Assembly: GCF_010646885.2 (NCBI RefSeq) | Contig: NZ_CP050700.1 | Coordinates: 5,648,001-5,712,000, forward strand | Direction: 5' to 3' | DNA from: Desulfopila sp. IMCC35008 | Lineage (GTDB): Bacteria; Desulfobacterota; Desulfobulbia; Desulfobulbales; Desulfocapsaceae | DNA: 64,000 bases | Shown: positions 1-8,495 of the stretch, piece after piece | How positions within the stretch are numbered: the stretch's first letter is position 1 | Layout: the number at the start of each line of letters is the position of its first letter | The notes under the pieces: generated by a model | Databases searched by the model: none | The model's input: the letters and a program-made list of their open reading frames with translations, nothing else | What the model was told of the DNA's origin: nothing | Translations under genes and position numbers: made by a program

Positions 1-722
1 GCTGTCCCGGTAAACAGGATTTCTGCTGTGTAGGTCTTCGAACCCTTGAATATACCAAACGATTGTTGCAGATATGTTTCATTAAGGTTCGGTAATCGTG
101 ATATCTTCTCATCCGTCACTTCCGCTTCCCCGATCCTGGCCAGGTGAAACATGCGCAGATCGTTCCGCAGACGGCATTGCGCCAGCAGATACCATCGTCC
201 CTGATAGTTGCATAATCGTTGCGGCTCAACCACTCGTACACTGGCATCGGAAGAGGCTGAGGTGTAGTGGAGGGATACTGCCCTGTGATTCAACAGGGCA
301 TCTACAATCTTGCCGAAGATGCCGGTATTGATCGATTCGATCTCAACCCACTCACAGTAGAGTCCTTCTTTTAGATCCTGGTAATCGGCAGAGAGCAGGG
401 TGGAGAGTTTTTCTTCGAGTTGCCGTACTTCATCCAGATCTTTTAAACCAGCCTCTTCGGCAAGTTTATGGATCATGCCGAGCAGGAAAAAGACTTTAGG
501 GCTCTGGGTAAAGGGCAGGGAAAAGCCTTGTTCGGTATAGTAAAAACCGTTTTTTAGCTGATCGAATTCAAGCGGGGCCAGCAGTCTGTCGCGAAGATAG
601 GCAATATCCCTGCGGGCTGTAGCGAGTGAGACCTCAAACTGTTCGGTCAGGTTGGTGGCATTGGGATACCGGTTGTTGAGTATGTCCTGGTGAAACGAGT
701 AGACGCGTTCAAGCAGGCTCAT
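1..722 (-). CDS. WYL-domain transcriptional regulator (C-terminus cut by window edge)
   Basis: This minus-strand frame opens with ATG at 722 and is still open at base 1, giving at least 240 residues. The first 60 or so residues read as a helix-turn-helix of the DeoR/YafY kind (ATARRDIAYLRDRLLAPL), and residues near 175-195 carry the WYL-domain signature (CNYQGRWYLLAQC). Such proteins are usually ligand-responsive regulators. It begins 9 bases after the rpoN stop and may be cotranscribed with it, which is not the usual partner of rpoN. The ligand and target are not visible. Confidence 0.8.
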   Translation of the reverse strand, partial: MSLLERVYSFHQDILNNRYPNATNLTEQFEVSLATARRDIAYLRDRLLAPLEFDQLKNGFYYTEQGFSLPFTQSPKVFFLLGMIHKLAEEAGLKDLDEVRQLEEKLSTLLSADYQDLKEGLYCEWVEIESINTGIFGKIVDALLNHRAVSLHYTSASSDASVRVVEPQRLCNYQGRWYLLAQCRLRNDLRMFHLARIGEAEVTDEKISRLPNLNETYLQQSFGIFKGSKTYTAEILFTGT

Positions 723-731
723 TGTGCTGCC

Positions 732-2189
732 CTATTTTGACTGCCTGCGATGTTTTACCGGCAGTATCTTCATCTGTTCACGATATTTGGCGACAGTCCG
801 GCGGGCGATCTTGATATTGGTTTCTGCAAGTTTATTGGAGATGGCGCTGTCACTAAGAGGCTTGGTTTTATCCTCATCCTGGATCATCTTGCGTATCCGG
901 GTCTTGATCGACTCGGAGGCCAGTGCTTCGCCACCTTCCCTTGGGATGGCAGTGGAAAAGAAGTATTTTAATTCGTAAATACCCTGCGGGGTATGGGTAT
1001 ATTTATTGGAGGTCACCCGGCTGATAGTCGACTCGTGCATCTCGATGTCTTCTGCCACATCACGCAGGATCAACGGTTTCAGGTAGGCAGGACCGCGTTC
1101 GAAAAAATCCATCTGGAATTTCAGGATCGATTCCATCACCTTGTAGATGGTGCGCTGACGCTGGTACAGCGAGCGAATAAACCACTCCGCACTCTTGACC
1201 TTTTCGGTGACGTAACTGCGGGACTCTTTTTGTAATTTCTTATCCTTGTTCTGCAGCATTTCCACATACTCAGAGGAAAGCTTCAGGTTGGGAACGTCGT
1301 CGTCGTTTAAGCGAATAATGTATTCCCCGTCCACCTTATGCACATAGACATCCGGCACAATGTAGTTGGTGGTGTCGGTGGCGTAGGGAAGCCCGGGGAA
1401 GGGGGTCAGCTCGGAGGTGATGAAGTCGATGGCCCGGATAATTTCATTCTTTTTCTTACCGGTAGCCCGCATCAACTCCTTGTAGTTTTTTACTTCCAGC
1501 AGCGACAGGTGATCCCTGACGATAATGGCTGCCAGACTGTTTTCTTTACCCATTCGTTCAAGTTGTAGATAAAGTGACTCAGAGACATCCCGTGCCGCGA
1601 TACCTGGTGGATCGAGTTCCTGCATTATTTCAAGAACATATTCCACTTCGTCCGTGTCGCTTTCGTTTGCCTTGATAATCTCCTCGGTGGTCACCACCAG
1701 GAATCCGTACCGGTTCAGGTTGGCAGCGATATAGAGGGCAATCTGTTTTTCTTTTTCATCAAGTTCACGATGGGCGAGCTGCCATTGCAGATAGGCCAGC
1801 AGGCCGGGTTGTTCCGATATGAAATCGAACTGCGAGGGGGCATCTGCAGCAGGTGTCTCGTGGGCAAAGGAGAAGTTGGAATCAAAATTATTAGCGTAAT
1901 CTTCCCAGTTTACCTGATCAAGCGTCTCGCCGATCGATACCTGTTCGGTAACATCCTGCTCTTTCTTGGGTTCCGTACTCTCAATCGATGCACTTAATTC
2001 CGGGGGGAGTTCGGCCCGTTCCGCTGCAGAGAGATCTTCTTCCAGGGCCGGATTCTGTTCTATCTCAGCCTGGAGGGCGCCGGAGAGTTCTAGGCGGTTA
2101 AGTTGCAACAGCTTTATGGCCTGGCGCAACTGTGGTGTCATCACCAGTTTCTGTGCCAGCTTCAGTTGTTGTCTGAGTTCCAGTGCCAT
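732..2189 (-). CDS. rpoN: RNA polymerase sigma-54 factor
   Basis: The 485-residue product is the normal length for sigma-54. The N-terminus has the glutamine- and leucine-rich activator-interacting region I (LRQQLKLAQKLVMTPQLRQA), followed by an acidic region II, the core-binding domain, and near the C-terminus the RpoN box (ARRTVAKYRE) that reads the -24 promoter element. It lies 11 bases after lptB on the same strand, so lptA-lptB-rpoN probably form one transcript, a classical proteobacterial order. The gene ends with TAG. Confidence 0.97.
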   Translation of the reverse strand: MALELRQQLKLAQKLVMTPQLRQAIKLLQLNRLELSGALQAEIEQNPALEEDLSAAERAELPPELSASIESTEPKKEQDVTEQVSIGETLDQVNWEDYANNFDSNFSFAHETPAADAPSQFDFISEQPGLLAYLQWQLAHRELDEKEKQIALYIAANLNRYGFLVVTTEEIIKANESDTDEVEYVLEIMQELDPPGIAARDVSESLYLQLERMGKENSLAAIIVRDHLSLLEVKNYKELMRATGKKKNEIIRAIDFITSELTPFPGLPYATDTTNYIVPDVYVHKVDGEYIIRLNDDDVPNLKLSSEYVEMLQNKDKKLQKESRSYVTEKVKSAEWFIRSLYQRQRTIYKVMESILKFQMDFFERGPAYLKPLILRDVAEDIEMHESTISRVTSNKYTHTPQGIYELKYFFSTAIPREGGEALASESIKTRIRKMIQDEDKTKPLSDSAISNKLAETNIKIARRTVAKYREQMKILPVKHRRQSK

Positions 2190-2200
2190 AATTTATCGTT

Positions 2201-2923
2201 TTACATGGAGAAGTTTTCGCCAAGGTACATCTTACGTGCTACTTCGCTTTCGATTATATCATCTGCAACGCCGCTTGTTAATATTCTTCCGGCGTTCATG
2301 ATATAGGCAAAGTCACATACCTGGAGTGTTTCCCGTACGTTATGGTCAGAGATGAGCACTCCGAGACCAAGATCCTTAAGACTATAGATAAGTTTCTGTA
2401 ATTCACCCACCGCCAGTGGATCAATGCCGGCAAAGGGTTCATCGAGCAGGATAAACTGCGGGCGGGTGGCAAGTGATCGCATGATTTCCACCCTTCGCCG
2501 CTCGCCGCCGGACAGGGCGTGTCCGAGGTTGTTGCGCAGGTATTCGATATTCAGGGTGGTCATCAGTTCGTCTATCCGGTTGTTAATCTCGTTTTTGGTG
2601 AGACCGAGTGGTTCGAGGATGATGCGCACATTTTCCTCGACAGTCAGTTTCTTGAAAACGGAAGGTTCCTGCGCCAGATAGGAAATTCCTTTCAGGGCCC
2701 GTTTATGGATGGGCAGGTTGGTAATGACCTCACCTTCGAGCAGCACATTGCCCTCATTGGGGCGGATAAACCCCGCAATGGAATAAAATGAAGTGGTTTT
2801 ACCGGCCCCGTTTGGCCCCAGCAGACCGACTACCACACCGGTATTGACCTGCAGGCTGACACCGTCAACCACGGTACGGCTGCCGTACCGTTTTACGATG
2901 TTTCTCGTTTCGAGTAATGCCAT
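2201..2923 (-). CDS. lptB: LPS export ABC transporter ATPase LptB
   Basis: LptB is the cytoplasmic ATPase that with LptF and LptG extracts lipopolysaccharide from the inner membrane and pushes it along the Lpt bridge. The 240-residue protein shows Walker A (GPNGAGKTT), the ABC signature (LSGGERRR), Walker B (FILLDEPFAGIDP) and the switch His (LISDHNV). It starts 22 bases after lptA and is followed by rpoN. Length and motifs are standard for the family. Confidence 0.97.
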   Translation of the reverse strand: MALLETRNIVKRYGSRTVVDGVSLQVNTGVVVGLLGPNGAGKTTSFYSIAGFIRPNEGNVLLEGEVITNLPIHKRALKGISYLAQEPSVFKKLTVEENVRIILEPLGLTKNEINNRIDELMTTLNIEYLRNNLGHALSGGERRRVEIMRSLATRPQFILLDEPFAGIDPLAVGELQKLIYSLKDLGLGVLISDHNVRETLQVCDFAYIMNAGRILTSGVADDIIESEVARKMYLGENFSM

Positions 2924-2945
2924 TGTGTTGATTCGTCTCTTTCTG

Positions 2946-3491
2946 TCAGTTCTGCAAAATGGTCATGTTGACCCTGCCCGGCTTTGCCGTACCTTTATCC
3001 TTGTCACCGATGGTAACACCAGGTCTTCCGCCGATGACCTCAGACCTTTCTTCGTCAAGATAATAGATGATTTTCTCACCGCTTATCATGTTCTGGTTCT
3101 CCCAGGCCTTGGCATCCCCGGTGAGGATAAACTGTCTCTCCTTGGCAAGGTATATCGACTTCTTAGAGGTTCCGAGCCATTTTCCCCTGGTGATCTCTAC
3201 GTTGCCGAGATTTATCATCTTTTCGACTTTTTGCTTGATACTCGCACCATCACTGTCTTTACCTTTTGGGGAGTAGTAAACGGTCATCTCATCCGATCGT
3301 ATACGAACATCACCCTGGCGAGCATCCACGTCACCGGTAAACAGGACAGAATTGGTCTTTTCGGTGGACGACATGTGGTCCGCTTCAACGGTTATGGGAT
3401 CGTCTTCAGCGAATACCGGCTGACCGAGAAAGAGTACTGTAGCTAAAAACAATATCAGGAAATTGAAAATGGGTGATGTCGTGGTCTTCAT
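2946..3491 (-). CDS. lptA: periplasmic LPS transport protein LptA
   Basis: The 181-residue protein has a signal peptide (a hydrophobic stretch ending FLGQPVFAED, cleavage near residue 28), then an OstA-like beta-jellyroll region (DPITVEADHMSST, VLFTGDVDARQGD) typical of LptA. LptA bridges the periplasm between the inner- and outer-membrane Lpt complexes. It is the first gene of the lptA-lptB-rpoN unit. The lptC gene that usually precedes it is absent; upstream there is only a 543-base gene-free stretch. Confidence 0.9.
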   Translation of the reverse strand: MKTTTSPIFNFLILFLATVLFLGQPVFAEDDPITVEADHMSSTEKTNSVLFTGDVDARQGDVRIRSDEMTVYYSPKGKDSDGASIKQKVEKMINLGNVEITRGKWLGTSKKSIYLAKERQFILTGDAKAWENQNMISGEKIIYYLDEERSEVIGGRPGVTIGDKDKGTAKPGRVNMTILQN

Positions 3492-4034
3492 CGCATATCT
3501 CCATCAATTAAACAAAAAAAACTGCCTTATGCAAATAACGAGCCTATGGTAGCTTATAGGTTGTGAAAAGTAAAGCATAGCAGTTGTCTGGAGATGTTTC
3601 TTTTAAACTTACACACAAATCCAGCATGTTATGGGTTGCTGCCCTGATTGTTGTATGGGCACGGGCATGGAGCAAAAATAGGAACATATGAGAAGGGAAG
3701 CAAGGTAAAAGATGGCAGATATGAATCCACCCCGATAAAAGGGGTGCACCCTGAGGGGAGAATCAGGGCAAAATTCTGTTACAGGTAGCTCATTATCGTG
3801 TTTTTGAGACCATTTTGGGGTGCCTGAAGTACCCGAGAGAATGCTTTACTAAAAATGAACAAATAAGTAGAATGTGTGGTTTACAGTTCAATTGATGTGT
3901 TCCCTGAGTCTGAATCCGATATTTCCCGGCATTTCTTTTTTTGCTGCAGGAGTTGACCTGCTACCGCCACCGGTGTCTTCAGTCAGGGAGGGGATACCTT
4001 CTATATTTATCATGCCTTCCAGTGGGCAAAAAGG
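3492..4034. other. gene-free stretch between divergent lptA and argB
   Basis: No credible gene is present. It must hold the promoters for the leftward lptA unit and the rightward argB unit. Two small inverted repeats are visible, CCCC/GGGG (3730-3733 with 3741-3744) and CCCTGA/TCAGGG (3749-3754 with 3763-3768); neither has a following T-run. No known riboswitch or small RNA was recognised. Confidence 0.5.
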
Positions 4035-4946
4035 ATGAACGTGCAGGTGAATAAAATGAAAGAGAGCGTTGAAAGGGCAAAGGTGCTGGTTGAGTCCTTA
4101 CCATATATGCAGGAGTTCCGTCATAAAACAGTGGTCATTAAATATGGCGGACACGCCATGGTTGATGCCAACCTGAAAAGACAGTTTGCCCTTGATGTGG
4201 TGTTGCTCAAGCAAATAGGCATCAATCCGGTTATCGTTCATGGCGGTGGCCCGCAGATCAACCTCTTTCTGGATCGTCTTAATATAAAACCAAGTTATGT
4301 GCAGGGCATGCGCGTAACCGACGGGGAAACCATGGACGTGGTGGAAATGGTGCTGGTCGGTAAAGTCAATAAGGAGATTGTGGGGCTGATTAACCATTGC
4401 GGTGGTAAAGCTGTCGGCCTCTCCGGTCGTGACGGCGACCTGGTTTGCGCACGCAAATTGCAAGTGAGTGCCGTCCCTTCAGAAAAGGATCTACAGGACA
4501 AGCCGCCGGAGTTAATCGACCTGGGCCGAGTGGGCCAGGTTACCCAGATTAATGCCGGAGTGCTGGAGAACCTCTACCAGGGAGACTTCATTCCGGTTAT
4601 TGCCCCGGTGGGTGTGGGAGAAGACGGCCAGGCCTTCAATATTAATGCGGATCTTGTGGCGGGCGCCATAGCCGGAGCGCTATCAGCTGAAAAACTGATA
4701 CTGCTTACCGATGTGGAAGGTGTCAAGAACAAGGCGGGCCAGTTGATAAACAATTTGCCAAAGGAAGAACTGGAGACCCTTATCACGGCAGGGACCATTG
4801 CTGGCGGAATGATTCCCAAGGTGCGCTGCTGTGAAGATGCGATTGAAAGAGGGGTCAAGAAAACATATATCGTCGATGGCAGGATGGAGCATGCCATCCT
4901 GCTGGAGATGTTTACCCGGGAAGGTGTCGGGACGGAGATATACTGA
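4035..4946 (+). CDS. argB: acetylglutamate kinase
   Basis: ArgB phosphorylates N-acetyl-L-glutamate in the second committed step of arginine synthesis. The 303-residue protein has the amino-acid-kinase fold motifs: VVIKYGGHAM near residue 34, the glycine-rich substrate loop PVIVHGGGPQINL, and the ATP-binding segment LILLTDVEGV. An alternative start lies at the internal Met at 4053. Its stop overlaps the argD start (TGATG), so the two are translationally coupled. argC, argJ and argA are not in the window. Confidence 0.96.
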   Translation: MNVQVNKMKESVERAKVLVESLPYMQEFRHKTVVIKYGGHAMVDANLKRQFALDVVLLKQIGINPVIVHGGGPQINLFLDRLNIKPSYVQGMRVTDGETMDVVEMVLVGKVNKEIVGLINHCGGKAVGLSGRDGDLVCARKLQVSAVPSEKDLQDKPPELIDLGRVGQVTQINAGVLENLYQGDFIPVIAPVGVGEDGQAFNINADLVAGAIAGALSAEKLILLTDVEGVKNKAGQLINNLPKEELETLITAGTIAGGMIPKVRCCEDAIERGVKKTYIVDGRMEHAILLEMFTREGVGTEIY

Positions 4947-6151
4947 TGGAAAATACAAATAACAATTGGCAACAACGGGGTAACAGGGTTTTTATCGGCA
5001 ATTATGCACGGTACCCGGTGGCCATGGAAAAAGGTGAGGGGTGTAAACTCATAGATACAGATGGGCGGGAGTATCTGGACTTTCTTTCCGGTATCGCTGT
5101 GTGCGCCCTGGGACACTGTCATCCTGCGGTGACCGAGGCGATCTGTACACAGGCCTCAACCCTCGTGCATGTTTCAAACCTTTACTATACAAAACCGCAG
5201 ACAGAACTGGCAGAGATGCTGGTGGCGAACTCTTTTGCAGACAAGGTCTTTATGGCTAACAGTGGCGCCGAGGTCAACGAGGCGGCAATCAAGCTGGCCC
5301 GTATCTCCAGTGGTGAAGGAAAATATGGCATCATCTCATTGGCCGGATCCTTTCATGGCCGGACCCTGGCAACCGTGGCAGCTACGGGGCAACCCAAGTT
5401 TCACGCAGGGTTTGAGCCGCTCCCGGCAGGTTTTTCCTATGCACCTTTCGGTGATATTGCTGCACTTGAGGCAATGATTACGGAGTCGACCTGCGCCATC
5501 ATGTGTGAGCCTTTGCAGGGTGAGGGGGGTGTGCGTCCACTGGAGCAGGAGTACCTGCAGGGGCTCCGGGGCCTTTGTGATAAGTACGGTCTGCTGCTGA
5601 TCTTTGACGAGGTTCAGACCGGCATGGGAAGGACCGGAACACTCTTTGCCTACCAGCAGCTCGGCCTGGTACCGGATATCATGACCGTTGCCAAGGCGCT
5701 TGGAAACGGGCTGCCTATCGGGGCCATGCTGACCACAGAAAAAATCGCAGCAGCCCTGGTACCGGGAACTCACGCCTCCACATTTGGCGGCAATCCTGTG
5801 GCCTCCGCTGCCGCTGTCAGTGTTATGAAAATCATGCTGGAAGATGACTTTCTCCCAGGTGTCCGGGAGAAGGGACGTTATTTCGGCGATAAACTGCAGG
5901 GGCTGGCGGACAAATATCCGTCTGTTGCAACCGGTGTTCGTGGTCTGGGGCTGATACTCGGCCTGGTGTTAACCGAGGCCGGTATCGAACATGGTACGGG
6001 TGTCGTGAACACGATGTTTGAAAAGGGCTATCTCATGAATTTTGCCGGTGGCACTGTGCTTCGGTTCGTCCCGCCCCTGGTGGTAACGGAGCTGGAGATA
6101 GACCGGTTTGTGGCGGCGCTGGATGAAACCCTCGCAGGGTTGCCGGTTTAA
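4946..6151 (+). CDS. argD: acetylornithine aminotransferase
   Basis: This 401-residue class-III PLP aminotransferase converts N-acetylglutamate semialdehyde to N-acetylornithine and may also act as succinyl-DAP aminotransferase in lysine synthesis. Visible features are GSFHGRTLATVAATGQ, the cofactor aspartate in LLIFDEVQTGMGRTG and the Schiff-base lysine in TVAKALGNGLPIG. It overlaps argB by one base. The downstream gap to argF carries a long inverted repeat. Confidence 0.95.
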   Translation: MENTNNNWQQRGNRVFIGNYARYPVAMEKGEGCKLIDTDGREYLDFLSGIAVCALGHCHPAVTEAICTQASTLVHVSNLYYTKPQTELAEMLVANSFADKVFMANSGAEVNEAAIKLARISSGEGKYGIISLAGSFHGRTLATVAATGQPKFHAGFEPLPAGFSYAPFGDIAALEAMITESTCAIMCEPLQGEGGVRPLEQEYLQGLRGLCDKYGLLLIFDEVQTGMGRTGTLFAYQQLGLVPDIMTVAKALGNGLPIGAMLTTEKIAAALVPGTHASTFGGNPVASAAAVSVMKIMLEDDFLPGVREKGRYFGDKLQGLADKYPSVATGVRGLGLILGLVLTEAGIEHGTGVVNTMFEKGYLMNFAGGTVLRFVPPLVVTELEIDRFVAALDETLAGLPV

Positions 6152-6156
6152 AATCC

Positions 6157-6234
6157 GAAGTATCATTACCGGGTGAGGCTGGAAAGCGGTGAAAATGCTT
6201 TGCAAATCACTACGTTTTTATGTAATGATACTTC
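6157..6234. repeat. 13-bp inverted repeat between argD and argF
   Basis: GAAGTATCATTAC at 6157-6169 is matched exactly by its complement GTAATGATACTTC at 6222-6234, giving a possible 13-bp stem with a 52-base loop, followed by TTTTCTCC. It could be an attenuator, a weak terminator or an RNA-processing stem that splits the argBD part from the argFGH part. It does not look like an ARG box. Confidence 0.6.
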
Positions 6235-6326
6235 TTTTCTCCCCAGTAAATGGACTGTCTTGGGAAAAAGCGGGGAGGTGAACGACCGGCGGGGAACGCC
6301 TGCCGGGTTGTCTTGAGGTTATAAGC

Positions 6327-7238
6327 ATGCCGAAGCATTTGTTAGCATTACAGGATTTTACCAAGGAAGAACTCCTCGGACTCATTGATCGGGCGATTGT
6401 CCTGAAAAAGGAATCTGCAGAGGGAAAACGTCATCAGCAGTTGGCGGGCAAGACCGTCAGCCTCATTTTCGAAAAACCGTCTACCAGGACCAGGGTCTCG
6501 TTTGAATCAGCCATGTATGGTCTGGGTGGTCAGGTGATTTTTCTCTCCTCAAAAGATACCCAGCTCGCCCGCTCGGAGCCGTTAAAGGATATGGCCCGCG
6601 TTATGGCCCGTTATGTGGACGGCATGGTTGTGCGTACCTTTGGCCAGAATGTGGTCGATGAGCTCTCCGCTTACTCTGATGTTTCGGTTATCAACGCCCT
6701 GACGGATTTGCACCATCCCTGCCAGGTGCTCAGTGATGTGATGACGGTGATCGAGAAGAAGGGCAGCATCGAGGATCTCCACATCGCCTGGGTTGGTGAT
6801 GGTAATAATGTGGCCAACTCCTGGATTCAGGCGGCGGCTGTACTTGGTTTTAAGCTGACCCTGGCCTGCCCGGAAGGGTACGACCCCGACGCAGAGATAC
6901 TCTTTGCCAGTGACAAAATTGCTGAAAAACCAATTGTTGTGACCCGCGATCCTGCTGAAGCGGTTGCCGGTGCTGATGCCGTCAATACAGATGTCTGGGC
7001 TTCCATGGGCCAGGAAGATGAGGCGGAAGGCCGGATAGAAATTTTCCGGCCTTACCAGGTGAATGGCGAGCTGATGAGCAAGGCCCCGGCGGATGCCATT
7101 GTCATGCACTGCCTGCCGGCGCACCGGGAAGAGGAAATCACCGAAGAAGTGCTGGAGTCGAAGCAGAGCGTGGTTTTCGACCAGGCAGAGAACAAGATGC
7201 ATATTCACAAGGCGATTCTCGAACAGATGCTTGGGTAA
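6327..7238 (+). CDS. argF: ornithine carbamoyltransferase
   Basis: ArgF joins carbamoyl phosphate and ornithine to give citrulline. The 303-residue sequence shows the carbamoyl-phosphate site (KPSTRTRVSFE, residues ~50-60), the HHPCQ-type motif (LHHPCQVLSD), and the C-terminal HCLPAHREEEI. Length and motifs are standard. The start is the ATG at 6327 behind a TTGAGGTT ribosome-binding region. Confidence 0.96.
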   Translation: MPKHLLALQDFTKEELLGLIDRAIVLKKESAEGKRHQQLAGKTVSLIFEKPSTRTRVSFESAMYGLGGQVIFLSSKDTQLARSEPLKDMARVMARYVDGMVVRTFGQNVVDELSAYSDVSVINALTDLHHPCQVLSDVMTVIEKKGSIEDLHIAWVGDGNNVANSWIQAAAVLGFKLTLACPEGYDPDAEILFASDKIAEKPIVVTRDPAEAVAGADAVNTDVWASMGQEDEAEGRIEIFRPYQVNGELMSKAPADAIVMHCLPAHREEEITEEVLESKQSVVFDQAENKMHIHKAILEQMLG

Positions 7239-7297
7239 CGCCTGAACGTATAAAAAGTTACAACTCGCCTGATGCGGGTTGCATTGAGGTTTAGAAG

Positions 7298-8494
7298 ATG
7301 GATGTTAAGAAGATAGTACTTGCCTATTCAGGGGGACTTGATACCTCGGTAATCCTGAAGTGGCTCGCCGAAGAGTATGATTGCCCGGTTATTGCTTATT
7401 CAGCCGATATCGGCCAGGAAGAGGACTGGGATGCTGTTCGTAAAAAAGGGATGGCCACCGGAGCTGAGAAAGTAATCATCTCTGATCTCAAAAAAGAGTT
7501 TGTCGAGGAGTATATCTTCCCCGCCTTTCGCGGAAACGCGATCTACGAGGGAAAGTACCTGCTCGGCACTTCCCTTGCCCGCCCGCTCATCTCGAAAGAG
7601 CAGGTCCGTATCGCCAAAGAAGAAGGGGCCAATGCGGTCAGCCATGGTGCCACCGGCAAGGGCAATGATCAGGTCCGGTTTGAGCTCGGTTATATAGGGC
7701 TTGATCCGCAGCTGCAGATTATTGCCCCCTGGCGAACCTGGGATCTCACCTCCCGGACCAGGCTGGTGGAGTTTGCCGAAAAACACAACATCCCGATACC
7801 GGTCACCAAAGAAAAGCCATACAGCTGTGACGAGAACCTGCTGCATATCAGCTATGAGGGTGGGATCCTCGAGGACCCCTGGACTGAGCCGGACGAGGCG
7901 ATGTTCCAGATGACCGTCTCTCCTGAGAATGCCCCGGATACCCCGACCTACCTTGAGATGACTTTTAAGAACGGCGATCCCGTCGCTCTCGATGGCGAAG
8001 ATTTGCCGCCGCTGGAACTGTTCACCCGCTTAAACAAGATAGCCGGCGCAAATGGTATCGGTCGTCTGGATCTGGTGGAAAACCGTTTCGTCGGCATGAA
8101 GTCCCGCGGTGTTTACGAGACACCTGGCGGAACCCTGCTGCGTGAGGCCCACCTGGCGCTGGAAGCGATCACCATGGACCGGGAAGTAATGAAAATCAGG
8201 GATTCCCTGGTGCCCAAGTATGCCGAGCTGATTTACAACGGCTTCTGGTTCTCACCTGAGCGTGAGTTGCTGCAGGTCACCATGGATGAAGCACAGAAAA
8301 ACGTCAATGGTGTAGTACGCATGAAACTCTACAAAGGGAACTGCATTCCGGTCGGCCGTAAATCCGATCAGTCCCTTTATCAGGAGAGTTTTGCCACCTT
8401 CGAGGAAGACAATGTCTACGATCAGGGAGATGCTACCGGCTTTATCCGTTTGAACGGGCTTCGGCTCCGGATCCAGGCCCTGCAGGGTAAGTAA
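7298..8494 (+). CDS. argG: argininosuccinate synthase
   Basis: ArgG joins citrulline and aspartate at the cost of ATP. The 398-residue protein begins with the N-type ATP pyrophosphatase motif (AYSGGLDTSVILKWL) and carries the family segment SHGATGKGNDQVRFE. It lies 59 bases after argF and ends one base before argH, so it belongs to the same operon. Confidence 0.97.
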   Translation: MDVKKIVLAYSGGLDTSVILKWLAEEYDCPVIAYSADIGQEEDWDAVRKKGMATGAEKVIISDLKKEFVEEYIFPAFRGNAIYEGKYLLGTSLARPLISKEQVRIAKEEGANAVSHGATGKGNDQVRFELGYIGLDPQLQIIAPWRTWDLTSRTRLVEFAEKHNIPIPVTKEKPYSCDENLLHISYEGGILEDPWTEPDEAMFQMTVSPENAPDTPTYLEMTFKNGDPVALDGEDLPPLELFTRLNKIAGANGIGRLDLVENRFVGMKSRGVYETPGGTLLREAHLALEAITMDREVMKIRDSLVPKYAELIYNGFWFSPERELLQVTMDEAQKNVNGVVRMKLYKGNCIPVGRKSDQSLYQESFATFEEDNVYDQGDATGFIRLNGLRLRIQALQGK

Positions 8495-8495
8495 C

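Noticed and set aside
6157..6234. ARG box or ArgR site
   Set aside because: The arms do not resemble the ARG box pattern and the spacing is far too large.
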